Of a stretch of 54,973 bases of DNA, positions 11,928-23,018 are shown in pieces. This DNA comes from Purshia tridentata (taxonomy: Eukaryota > Streptophyta > Magnoliopsida > Rosales > Rosaceae). Numbering within the stretch: the first letter of the stretch is position 1; each line of letters starts with the position of its first letter. The position numbers and the translations under genes were made by a program. The notes under the pieces are model-generated. The model did no database searches and was not told the DNA's origin. It saw only the letters and a program-made list of their open reading frames with translations. The stretch is taken from NCBI GenBank assembly GCA_003254885.1, contig QANT01006727.1:1-54973 (forward strand), given 5' to 3'.

Positions 11928-12989
11928 AAGAAGAACTAGGCAAATACACAGGTCTCATCATTTCTTCATACATTGATTATAAACACAACGTTTTGATCAC
12001 TGCATCTCATTTTAGGTTCTATGTTATTTGCTTAACACATTTATAACTAGGGATCTGCCTATCTGTTGTCAACCAGGAGCGTGCCATGCAAGTGAGCATC
12101 TCCATCAAGTGTGCGGCAGGAAGTTAGTCTTCAGTTGGCAGTTATTTTTAGTGTTTATGAAAGAGGCAGTTAGCATTTTATCGGAAAAGAGGCCTAGAAT
12201 GCAAACCAAGCTATAAGAGCTGGTAATTGTGCATCTGCAGGCATATTCTGTGTAACTGAGCTAGTTTTCTCTTAATAATAAGAACTGCTGGAAATTAAAC
12301 CAAGCATCAAGCGTTATTCATTTTGTCGTTGACCATTATCCATTGGTTTGTCTCTTAATAATCGTTGTTGCCTCACCTAGCCTGAAGGATCGGACCAAGC
12401 ACAACCCATACTTTCCAGTCAGGATGGGTCGGCGGTTTTTGATCCATCAGGCTAGCCGTTATTCGCTTCAAATTGTGCCGGTTTGAGCCCTAAAAGGATC
12501 TGTGCCTAGTATATAATTATAGCTTTCCAACTCCTCTGCATTTTTCAAAGTATACAAAACTATCCAAAAGCCTCTAATAACTTTTATAAGTAAACAAAAA
12601 CATGCATGGTTGGTTTTAAAACATTGACAAAATTACGTTGGTTTCGATTTTCGAATGCTTTTTAACGCTTTTGTTTGTTTGTTTTTGGCACTTACAAGTT
12701 GCAATGGCTAAAAAGCACACGTACAATGACACTTTTTAGGTCAAGGGTTATTTGGATGACATGTTTTAATATAGTTTAAGAAATTCATAATTTTTTTTCG
12801 AAAATACATGTGTAACGTAGAAGTGCAGTTGCAGTATGCTGCATCTAATGCCTTATGTTGGATAAGTATTCAGACACCCTCCGCGAAACTTGAACTTGTC
12901 CTTGAAAATTATTGAGACAGTTTAAAGATTGAGCATAATATTGTCCTTCAAATTTTAAAATATTTGACACCCTTATGAATAACTGCCTA
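11928..12989. other. CYP88A 3' region and intergenic DNA
   Basis: The first ~370 bases are the probable 3' UTR, with an AATAATAA-type signal near 12274; the 62-codon frame at 12028-12216 lies in it and is not a gene. At 12377-12391 and 12441-12455 a 15-base inverted repeat (CTAGCCTGAAGGATC, one mismatch) encloses about 50 bases, perhaps a decayed MITE. The rest is featureless. Confidence 0.5.
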
Positions 12990-13770
12990 AAAAATTGTTA
13001 CTGACCAACTGATATGTAAAACCATGAAGTATTGGGTAAATTTTGGTAATTTGGAGTTGCTGTGCAATTACCAAACTGCCCCAACAGAAGTAATGCTTGC
13101 ATTCTGCCAAAGTATTCTCTGATATCTTTCCCAAAAAAAAGTGTTCTCTGACATGGGAATAGAAATGGCAGATGGAGGACAAGTGTGATAACAGAGTTGG
13201 GCATTTTTTTTTCATTTCGACTGTCACGCCACAACCAAGCTTTATCTTTTAGTCATTTGTTTTAAATCAATTATTTACATGCATGTTCAGCCAAAAAAAG
13301 AAAAACATAAAGAAGAACTAATTCATATCATCATAATGCATGTTTAACACTTGTAGAGGACAGTCTACACACAATGTGGCATAAGTATCACCCATAGTGC
13401 CACACACAAATCATGCAAATACTCCCAATTTCCAAGGTGCCATATTTTGAGTCTTCCATTTGCTCAATACTGGCACAAAACTAAAAGTTCTGTTACCAAA
13501 ATAAGTATAAAATTGATATGCTTAAGAAGGTCCACCTCCCTCTATGCCCAACATGGTAATGGTGTAAATTAAAAATACATTGTCCATATGCCCAACATGT
13601 TAAACCAGAAAATAGCCCAAAAGATTTCTGAAATATGGGGCTAAGAAGCAAATTCAAGAACAGGATTTTAGATTTTAGTCTTTCATATGTGGGATAAAGA
13701 TCAAGTTGTTTATATGGATTTGGTAATGTTTCTGATATGCAATCTGGTTATGACACAACAAAGTTTTTTG
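12990..13770 (+). pseudogene. Relic of a second CYP88A copy (intron 1 only)
   Basis: Blocks match CYP88A intron 1 in the same order and strand: 13036-13084 (TTTTGGTAAT, ATTACCAAA, TGCCCCAAC) with 7869-7912; 13192-13250 (CAGAGTTGG, CCACAACCAAGCT) with 8003-8062; 13368-13430 (ACACAATGTGGCA, CAAATACT) with 8104-8142; 13600-13685 (CAGAAAATA, CCCAAAAG, TTTTAGATTTTAGTCTT) with 8914-8990; and 13752-13765 (GACACAACAAAG) with 9049-9060. No P450 exon remains in the interval, so only noncoding parts of a tandem duplicate survive. A transposon shared by both places is the alternative, but no element ends were seen. Confidence 0.6.
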
Positions 13771-14446
13771 AGCTGTCTTTTGCGGTTTTGCCTTTCAGGT
13801 TGTGTTAATTTGGGTGAGGAAGTTGTGGGTGGGGTTGGTTTAGGTTATGTGAGATTTAAAAATCTCATATTGTCAAATTATATATCTTGTTTGGCAACTT
13901 TTAAATGGGATTAATAGCACTATGTACTTTTGTTTTGGACACTTTTATCCATATAAATTTGCTCGTTCACAATTTGATTGAAACACAGGAGAGGTTGGAA
14001 CAAAAATATGGCAATTACAAAAACTAGATGTAATAGATGTGGGTTACATTGAATTGAAGTGTCCTAGATGTGTTACTAGATGTGGGTTACAATTCATAGT
14101 GTTGGATCATTTGTGTCGGTTCATTGCGTTTTTATATTGTTTATTAGCTAGTAAACCATAATCTGATTCACATATATTTTTTAATCATGGCGTGTCCGTA
14201 ACCCACCTGTAAACTAAAAATTTAAAACTAAAGTTTTCTTCTATATCTTGAAACTAATCACTTGTACTTTATTTGTAACATTAAAATTGATTTTATCCAA
14301 ATAATAAGAAATCATAAAAATAGTACTATAAATATAATAGGAATCATATATACAACAACATTGTGAAATTAAAAATTTTATTTTATTTTCTTCATACAAT
14401 ACTAACTAAATGAGTTTGTTGTGTGAAAATCGAGTTAGTTGTCCCT
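13771..14446. other. Intergenic DNA, no gene seen
   Basis: AT-rich. A short duplicated phrase (AGATGTGGGTTACA) occurs twice near 14035 and 14080. The 75-codon frame at 13687-13914 overlaps the CYP88A relic and has no recognisable domain. Confidence 0.45.
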
Positions 14447-14460
14447 AACATTATACATTT

Positions 14461-14680
14461 ATTATTATTATTATTTTAGTTAAAAAGTTAAGGGTATCCG
14501 CGCTAGCTTGTGCGCACTTTGACTAATCTCATTTTTAATCCAATCAAAGGAATGTTATCTATGCAGAGACTAGAGAATTCACAAGAGATAAATCTTTAAC
14601 AGATAGTCCTATAATGAGTTAATTAGTAACCATTGGAGAGCAAACTTAAGACCTGACCAACTGAACTATCTCACCGGGTT
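14461..14680 (-). mobile_element. tRNA-derived SINE with 14-bp target duplication
   Basis: Reading the minus strand, the element starts near 14680, has an A box TAGTTCAGTTGG (14669-14658) and a weakened B box region near 14634-14620, and ends in an AAT-repeat tail at 14461. It is flanked by AACATTATACATTT (14447-14460) and AACACTATACATTT (14681-14694), a 14-bp duplication with one mismatch. Variable-length target duplication plus a simple tail shows LINE-mediated retroposition. It lies about 300 bp upstream of the DGP2-type gene. Confidence 0.8.
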
Positions 14681-14975
14681 AACACTATACATTTTATTAT
14701 TTATGTTAGCATGTCGTCGTATCAAATAATAGTTAAATTCAAACTTCACTAATTTCGTGTTAAATTCAATTAATGCTGCGTTTCAAATTGAGATTTTTAG
14801 CAAAATTCTGTTAATAAAAATATAAAAAGAAGAAAAAAAGAGTAGATTGAAAAATCTGTTAAAGAAGTGAGTGTGGAAAGCAAAATTCCGGGTACTCTCC
14901 AGTCTCCACCCGTTATTCATAAAAATAAGAACCGCGTACTCTCCAACCTAACGGTATTTCAAACTCTACGCGAAA

Positions 14976-17900
14976 ATGGCAACGGCTACTTTAGCAAGAC
15001 AAATAGGCAGTGCCATTATCACAAGCTCAGGAAACGGAGGATGGTTCAGCCCTCACATGGCTGCCGCTTCTCACGCCATCGCCGAACGGATCCCATTGGT
15101 CGATCTCGTTCTTGAAGTCCGAGACGCAAGGGTAAATACTCACCTACTTATTTGTTAGCTTCATTCAATTTTTCAAGGTCACACATTTTCCACGAACTCT
15201 AGCTGTTTGATGAAATGCCTGTCTCACATGTAGTCGTTTGTTCTGGTTTTTTTGTTTTTGTTTTTTCCTGTTAATATGAAATTTCGATTTTTAAGCTCTG
15301 GGCTCTTGAGGTTTGGTCTTTAATGCGTAGAAAATGGGTGCAGCAAGGTATTGGTTTTCGGGTTTGCTTAATTTGGTTGAAAATAATGATTTCTTTTTTT
15401 TGTTTAAACCTCAGAATTTAATACAAATTTTTGGAGCCAACTGATGTGAGGTTTTGCCATCAATTTACTGTGTTTTTTAACTTTTTGTACGAAGAGCACT
15501 AATATTTTGTCAAATGTGTCTTTTATCACTTGGTTTTTATTTGATAATTATATACGCTCTTGTTTCCTATAGTAATTTTATTTGTGATCGATATGGTTGG
15601 AATTCATTTCTGTGGAGTGGAGGAACGTGTGGCTTTGCTTACCTTTTGAAACTTATATGTTCTAATGGATTTTCTTTTCAAATTAAATTGTTCAAGGGAA
15701 AAATTGGCTTGGACTATTCTCCAAAAGAAAGAAGGATTGTTTCAATTCTTAAATGAAAAGAATTATATCTCTCGTTTGTAAAATGCTAATTCAACAGAAA
15801 ACTTCATTTTATATCTTTACTGTTGCTCTTTCTGTTTATAATTGAGTTGCAAAAAACTTTGATCTGAAGGATATTAATAATTTACTTATACCACTTTTAG
15901 ATTCCAATGTCATCGGCTTATAAGCAACTGGGGTACTGTACATCCTCATCAAAGCGTATTATAGTGATGAACAAGATGGACCTTGCAAATCGTTCCCAAC
16001 TGAAGGTGAGCATTTTTTCAAACATGTAGTATTAAAAGTTAGGTCAAACTTATGTCAACTAGCATTGAAATGTCTTTTAATGGTGAAGGAGCTAGTAAAT
16101 CAGCATAAAATTCAGAAATATTTGATGTTTTTCTTTTCTTTTATTTATCTTGAGATCTGGAGAAATTACATAGACCTCTTGTTACAGTGGCAAAATTATG
16201 TCATGCCTTGTCCACCCCTAATAAAATTTGCAACTTGCAAGGGTACATAGGACTGGCAGTCTTTCAGATTTAACAGGGAATGACGCTTACCAACAAGGGT
16301 TTAGTCGAGTGGTCAGACCCATGATTTACTCCCGTGTGATCTGGTTCGATTCCTCTGAGGTACCTATCTAGCTATTTGCTAGAGTGTCCTGCCACCAAAG
16401 ATTGTAGGGTTCGGCAGGGGGCCCCAGTTTTGAAGCCAGCTCGCTAGGGGATTTTTGGGTATAAAAAAAAGAAAAAACAAACAAGGGAATGACACTTAAC
16501 ATTTTGCTCCAAAAACACCCACCCCACTAAGCCATGATTGATAGTGGCTGCCCTGTTGGGGTGGGTTTTAATGTAGTGGCAATGCGATTAGGTCTAATAT
16601 ATATATTGTGCTTTTGTTTCCCTTATGTTTTCTGATCTTTTCTCTGGATGCCAAATATAAATCAAGCACTTAACTAACTAAGGAGATAATTTTGGAATAT
16701 AAGTAGGCACATGATGATTATTTCATTAGGTTCTGTGTCATATATGGTGATAGTGATTTATTAGAAGGGGTATACCACTTTGTGTCATGTGCACAAAGAA
16801 GTTAGCAGACCACCTTTAATTTTGCTAATATGGAAGGGGATCTCACCAAAACTTATGAGGGAGAGGTCTACACCTTTCATTTTGCTAATATGGAAGGGGA
16901 TCGTTTTATAATATTTTCATATTTTTTTTCATTTATAGGAGTGGATGAATTACTTTGAGCAAAACAACTGCATTTCTTATGGAGTCAATGCCCATAATAA
17001 AGAGAGCATTAAGCAGGTAAATGCTATTTTGTATTTGTTAAATGCATATTTCATTGGAGGAAAAAAGGTACACAGAAATCCGCTTTGATTGTTTGCTTAT
17101 TCCACCTTTTCCATGCTGTTAGTACCCGTCAGATGAAGTTGCCTTTTGACTAGGTTTGACTAGGTTTGACTACTTAAATGACTCTTCTAACTATCTGAAA
17201 GCTTAAAAAGTGTAAATGACATTAACAACCTACTGTAAAATGATATTTGAGTAAATGGACATTAATGGCAGGGGAAGTAAGTACCTATTTCTGAAACCTG
17301 TGAGGTCGTGGTGGAATAATGACAAACCTCGAGGGAGGTCAATGAAATTTACTCAAATTCTAATGATGAAACTCAATTGTGTGTTTTTGGTTGGTGGGAG
17401 AGCCAACAACGGTCTAAAAGATTTGAGATCTCAAAATTAATTTGAGCAGTGTCTTGTTCTGTCCTGCTTCACTGGAGAATACATGTGCTGGAGATCATAA
17501 TTTGTCTCTATTAATATGTCGACTCTTAGCTACATTTAAACGCAATGTTTATAGATTTTGTCAATTATATCTATACGCAAGGCAGGATACTCTTTCCTTT
17601 CTGTTCTTATTATTTTGACCCCATTAGAGTTGTTGCTTTCTTAGTGTCATACATATTGAGGATGGTTTACTTCTTACAGTTTTTGAAATTTTTGCAAGCT
17701 CGAGTCAGAGAATTGAAGAAAGCTGATCACTCTAGTTATACCACAACGGTATTGCTAGTTGGAATTCCTAATGTTGGTAAGTCAGCCCTTGCCAACTCTT
17801 TGCATCGAATTGGGAGGATTAGTGCAGCAGGTACCACTTTTCATATTCTTTTCAATTTTCTTTTCTGGGAGTTTGTAGGGGGAAATTATTCAGGAATAAA

Positions 17901-19431
17901 TTCTAATTTTTTTGGACATTGGTTGTCTTATAGAGAAGGGAAAGTTGAAACATGCTACAGTGAGTCCACAGCCTGGTGAGACAAAAGATATAAGCAGCTT
18001 GAAGGTTTGTAGCCTTTGTCTTTTGACATTGTTTGTTGTTGAAGCGTGCCACATATATGTTAATTACCCCAAGGATGAATAGAAGGAATAACACCAAAAG
18101 ACAGTGTGGGTGCTGACTGCTGATTTAGGCAAAATGTCCTGAAAATGTTTTGTTTTAAGATTTTTCTTTATGTACATCAGCGCCCAGAAAATCTAAATTC
18201 AGCCTTCACCCATCAAAAAATTATATTCATTTTACTGATGGGCTCGATTGTAAAGCATTATAATCTAATTGGTTTCTCATGTTTTGTTTTTTCTCCATTC
18301 TTTAACATATTATCTGTTTATGCATTCAGTTTTTCATTTTACAAATGATAATGGTTTTCAGATTGGAAGCCATCCCAATATCTATATTTTGGATACCCCG
18401 GGTGTTTTGCCTCCACAGATTCTTGATGTTGAGGTCTGCACCAAGCTAGCCTTGACAGGTATGATCATTAAAGAAATTTTATTTCAATTTCCATTGGTCC
18501 ATACGGGTTCTGTTGCTTGTCTGTCACAGCAGACCTGTGCTACCCAGAGGACAAACCTGAGTGACTCACACATACACTTATATGCAGAATGACCGAGATA
18601 AATGAAATATTCTTAAAACTTTGCGATGCTTTATGTTCATGTTTTCACTTCTCCAAATGGCAAATGCAGGTACAATTAAAGATTGTTTTTCTGGGGAAAA
18701 AGAACTAGCTCAGTATTTTCTGGGTATCTTGAACAGGAGTGATGAATACAAGAAATGGGAAAAGTTGTCCAACAATGAGAATGAGAGATTATTCGTAGAC
18801 CACAATCTGAAATGCTCAAATAGCTCTGAAATGAACATGAAAAGTAAAAGGCATTACCCCACAGATCACACGCAGGTTTGAGCACATTTATTGTCAGAAG
18901 ACTCAGAACCTAAGAATTCTGCTATTGTATTACTTCTGAACTAGTTCGCGTATTATTTATATTTCTTTTCAGTCCCTATAGTTGATATGTAGAATTGTCC
19001 TTTTTAAACTCCAATAGCCTTATGCATCGTTTATTATATTACTAACAACAATAACAACGATGATTATATCAGTGACAAATTGACAATAATAAAGATAATA
19101 AAAAAACACCCTGTCTTTGAAAGTGATATTAAGTTTGTGTTTCCATCATTATTTCTCAAAAATGAAAGTGACATTCAAGCTTTTCATGCAGGATTTCATA
19201 GTGCATGGTGTTCGTCGGACTCTCTTTGAGGTGATATCATCTTTTGCTGGTAAAATGGAGGATGAAAGGCTCATTCAGGAAGAGATCAAGGCTGTGCAAG
19301 GAGATTTTCAGGTTCCTATGGAGTTTGAAGAAGAAGACGCTCAAAATAAAGTCGCAGCCAAGTTACTGAATCTTTTTCGTACTGGGAGGCTTGGACACTA
19401 TATTTTAGATTCTATTCCAAGGAAACTCTAG
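14976..19431 (+). CDS. DGP2: Circularly permuted GTPase, mitochondrial DAR GTPase 2 / MTG1 type
   Basis: Exons: 14976-15131, 15901-16005, 16939-17016, 17680-17830, 17934-18004, 18362-18458, 18670-18875, 19192-19431; 367 aa. The G motifs are in permuted order: the DAR motif EVRDARIP near residues 47-54, G4 NKMD (76-79), then the P-loop GIPNVGKS (141-148), then G3 DTPG (198-201). The N-terminal WFSPHM corresponds to the WFPGHM motif of YlqF/MTG1 proteins. The C-terminal FRTGRLGHYILD is also typical. The family helps assemble the large mitochondrial ribosomal subunit; a peroxisomal or nucleolar role is less likely given the short length. The start gives a short N-terminus without a long presequence. 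No defect seen. Intron 2 carries a SINE. Confidence 0.9.
16290..16484 (+). mobile_element. tRNA-derived SINE in intron 2 of the DGP2 gene
   Basis: A box TAGTCGAGTGG (16302-16312) and a perfect-looking B box GGTTCGATTCC (16343-16353) are followed by a body and an A-rich tail. The flanks GGGAATGACGCTTA (16276-16289) and GGGAATGACACTTA (16485-16498) form a 14-bp target duplication with one mismatch. The intact pol III promoter and near-identical duplication suggest a relatively recent insertion in the sense orientation. Confidence 0.88.
16795..16905. repeat. Short direct duplication in DGP2 intron 2
   Basis: The phrase TTTGCTAATATGGAAGGGGA occurs twice (about 16818-16837 and 16881-16900), each preceded by a similar AGACCACCTTTAATT / AGGTCTACACCTTTCATT stretch. 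It looks like a local tandem duplication of about 63 bp. Confidence 0.6.
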
Positions 19432-20100
19432 TTCTATGTAATTTAGTGTAAATATTCTTTTTATGCTCTGTTCTTGGGAAAGTATAGCTATTCTACAGAG
19501 AAACTTTTGTGTAGTATTCTTGTCTAGCAATGTTATGGCATATTACCACCAAAGTCTCTTCCTGATCTTAATCTGAAGCCATTATGGAGTTCAAGGCTTC
19601 AAGCAGTTCAATCCAACTCCCTTTACTTTCACATACAATGATACAAACTGCATGAAGGCTTAGGGGCCTTTTAACATGTTTTCCACTTTTTTCTCAATTT
19701 AGTAATTGTATTTATTACCTATTCGACTTCTGGCACATGCTTCGTACGTGTCAATTAAATTTTTATATTGTGTGGTTATTTTTTTTATAGTTTAATAAAT
19801 TTCCACCACTATCTCCACCTTTTAGATAGTAGGGTGTTTTACATTTTTAAAATTTTATTTAAATTTTTATATTTTACAATTATACCCGTATACTAGTTTT
19901 TGTTAAATAAAAGATATTTATGAAAATTTAAAATTTGATTAAACCTGTAATAACAAAGTTGTCTCCTCGCTTGATAATAGTACAGATTTCAAGGTGTAAC
20001 CAAATTAAAAAGCCTATAATAACAAAGTTGTCTCCTCGCTTTATAATAGTACAGATTTCAAGGTGTAACCAAATTAATAAAGCAAGCAGAAAAATTAAAG
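19432..20100. other. DGP2 3' region and a tandem duplication
   Basis: The 3' UTR presumably runs to about 19560. After AT-rich DNA, a 69-bp unit is tandemly duplicated at 19944-20012 and 20013-20081, sharing AACAAAGTTGTCTCCTCGCT and CAGATTTCAAGGTGTAACC with few changes. No gene is seen. Confidence 0.6.
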
Positions 20101-22810
20101 CAATAACGTGAAAACGTTATATGAGATCAAAGGTTCTTCCATTAGCCTTCTCTATCCTTTAGAAATTCAACATAGGTTCCAAGGAAAAGCTCACCAAATC
20201 CCAGTACATACCAGTATACAAAATAAACTGTTTTTTTTGTGCGATGCGTTATTTCTGTTTCTCTGATCTATCTCTCTCTCTCTCTCAACATTTCTAGATC
20301 ACATGAGTAAAGCCACACAATATGTCAATTACCAACTGGATATAATAATTAATGTAACAAGTGAACCCACCTAACTGCCACATAATTTGGTTTACTTATG
20401 TAGTTTAAAAGTGATTTCCCTATAGTTTGACTACTTTTTGTTGAGTCAAATTAAACACCAGGTTTTATGAGGTTTCATGCTACAAATACTTTTCATTCGA
20501 TGAGCATTCAAGCACGTACGGTCTGCGCGGAGAGAAGAGTTAATTGGTTGTTAGTGATTTTGTCATATCTCTTTTCGGTCTTTTAATTGATTTCACTTGT
20601 ATTTATTTTGTCACTAATATAAATGGTTATAACTTATACCCGTTTTGACACCTTCGTGGAGATTTAATGAATTGTTTGGGAAAATATGAGAGAAATTGTG
20701 ATAATGATAATTTATTTTGGTCAATTAATCGGTAATTTTTGCATAAAATTATAAAAAGAAATGTCGGAACCAATGCATTCTTCTACGTTATAGACTGATA
20801 TTTTGCGTGGTGAGCATCACCACAAAAAAATGGTGGTAAGCACACTATCATGTTAGGTGGTTAACAAATTTCCCTTAAGTGAAACGTGTCAACTATCTAG
20901 TATGGTGATAATGCTCATTAGTGATGAGAAAAATATTTTTACTACGTTATATATGAATCAGAAAAGAAAAGGGAATATATGACATGCCAACATGTGTTGG
21001 CATGGAATCACCATATATTCTCATTCTTTTGTTAATTTGGTTATAGATCTCTGGATGGTTTAGAATAAAATTGTATGCATGCAGTCAGCTTATACTGGAT
21101 TTTCCAGTGGTTGCGAGGCTGCCATTGTCGTTGGGAAGAAACCTTGGAGGTAGCTCTGATGCCATCAAAGGAAATGAGATTAGGGAGAAAGTGAAAAACC
21201 ATTTACCAGGACCTTCAAATCTAGGGGCCGTACATAGATTTCTACTCAAAGCAGTATTATGTTAAAAATTAACTCTGATAAATTTTGTAAGGGAATGTGT
21301 TACACTTGTTAAACATGTCATTATGTAAATGTACACACCATTTTATTTTTTTTTTGACCCTGTGCATGTACACACTTTTTCTTTTTTAGCCCCTTGCATG
21401 TACACACTTTTTCTTTTTTAAACCCGTGCATGTACCCTTAATTATGTAATTGATAAGTTTGTCATAAATCCACATTAATTTTCGGATTTCATTTAAAATC
21501 TGAGTGAGTTAAGTTTATATGGAAAGTATTTTATGGCACGTACTAGAGTCTTTGTCCGCAGCACTTGCCCAATAAAAGTTGTAACTTTTTTGTCAAAGAT
21601 TTTCTTTTTATTTCCCTTCAATGAGGTTGAGTTTTAATTCTATTGAATAAAAAGTAGAAAGAAAAAAGAATTGCCTTATCACTATGACGTCATATATATT
21701 TATATATATACAATTCAAAAATTGAAAAGGTGTTCCTTCCCAGTTCCCACTCATAACATATTCTACTTTTTGCATGAACATTAATTAAAAGCTAATTTCA
21801 CACCTTTAACTTTTTATCCACTTAATTAATTCTTATGGTAAGTTTCCTCATGCAATTCCCAGGAAGCTTCATGTTTGCCATATTTGTGATTAAACATGAT
21901 TCTTTTTAAAGTCAAACATTTACTAATAAATAGCTTTTATCTTCTGAGGTTGTTTATGCTCAGTTTACACTAAAAGAATAAAAGCAGATAATAGATAAAA
22001 TTTCAAAATAAATTAAGTTAAATTGCTAGAACCGGCCAAAAAAAAAGAAGAGGTTAAATTGCTTGATGATTTATTATACATACTCCTCAGATGGTAGCTA
22101 GCTAGTACACGAATTATGCTATATGCATATAGTAATTTCGCTCTCACATTAATATTTATCGAAGTTATATTGTTCTACCAGACTAGTATGCATATATGAT
22201 TAAGAGAACACAAAAGAACTAGTTGCTTCTTCAACCAATAATATACTGAGAAATAAATATCCTGAATAGTTGAAAATGAAAAGGAAAAGAAAAGAAATAT
22301 ACGAATATAATTGTTCATCATTGTACGCATGAACAAATATTTATACAATAAACTAAAATTCGATCAACTATACTGTAGAAGTAGCTTAATTTAGTGGAAA
22401 TTAATTTTTTGAAAAATATTTTCTCAATTTATAATTGCCACATTTTTTGATCGATTTTGTATTTGAATAAATCACTCTATAATACATTGAAAACTATGGT
22501 AGTTTTTTTTTTTTTTTTTTTGTNTTTTTGTGTGTGTAAAGCTATAACAAGGCAGAATAGTACCTGTTGTTTTGGAAGAAAATAAAACCACTTAAAAAAA
22601 TGTTAGGTAGATTCAAGAAACGGTATTAAGTTGAAACCCACTGAAAGAATTCGAATTCTTTCTTTTTGGGGAAGTCATCTAAGAACTTCTTGCTTCCGCA
22701 AAATTGCATTAAATGTCAATTTTTGGTCCAGATACTTTACATTAATTATTTAAGACATAGGTGGCATACTCATTTGCAATGGCTTTCATAGTATGTCTTC
22801 ACTTCACCCA
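20101..22810. other. Long region upstream of the response-regulator gene
   Basis: No protein or RNA gene is recognisable. It contains a short CT run near 20270, a 2-3 copy tandem repeat of about 33 bp around GCATGTACACACTTTTTCTT (21363-21436), and a long T run with an N at 22524. The 64-codon frame at 21071-21265 has no domain I know. Confidence 0.5.
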
Positions 22811-22893
22811 TTATATATATGCGGTTCAACCTGGACTAGAAATGTATGAAACTACTAGCTACACAAAAACTCTCTCTCTCTCTCTCTCTCTCT
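22811..22893 (+). promoter_or_regulatory. TATA box and CT-rich leader of the type-B ARR gene
   Basis: TTATATATAT at 22811-22820 lies about 200 bases before the ATG and is followed by a (CT)n tract at 22870-22893, a common arrangement in plant core promoters and 5' leaders. Confidence 0.5.
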
Positions 22894-23018
22894 TATTCAC
22901 TTTTTACTCTCTAGAAGCATGTAGCTTGCAAAGACCATAAAACTTTCTTTGAATTCTCTCCTCTGATTGATTCACACCCTATAGTATCTGCCATTTAAGA
23001 CTTGAGGTTTGTTTAAAT

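Noticed and set aside
12028..12216. 62-codon frame after the P450 gene
   Set aside because: It lies in the probable 3' UTR and has no homology I can recognise.
16302..16353. A tRNA gene, from the good A and B boxes
   Set aside because: No cloverleaf or acceptor stem could be drawn; the A tail and 14-bp target duplication show a SINE.
21071..21265. 64-codon frame with LGGSSDAIKGNEIREKVKNH
   Set aside because: It looks slightly protein-like but has no domain I can name and no flanking exons; possibly a random or decayed fragment.
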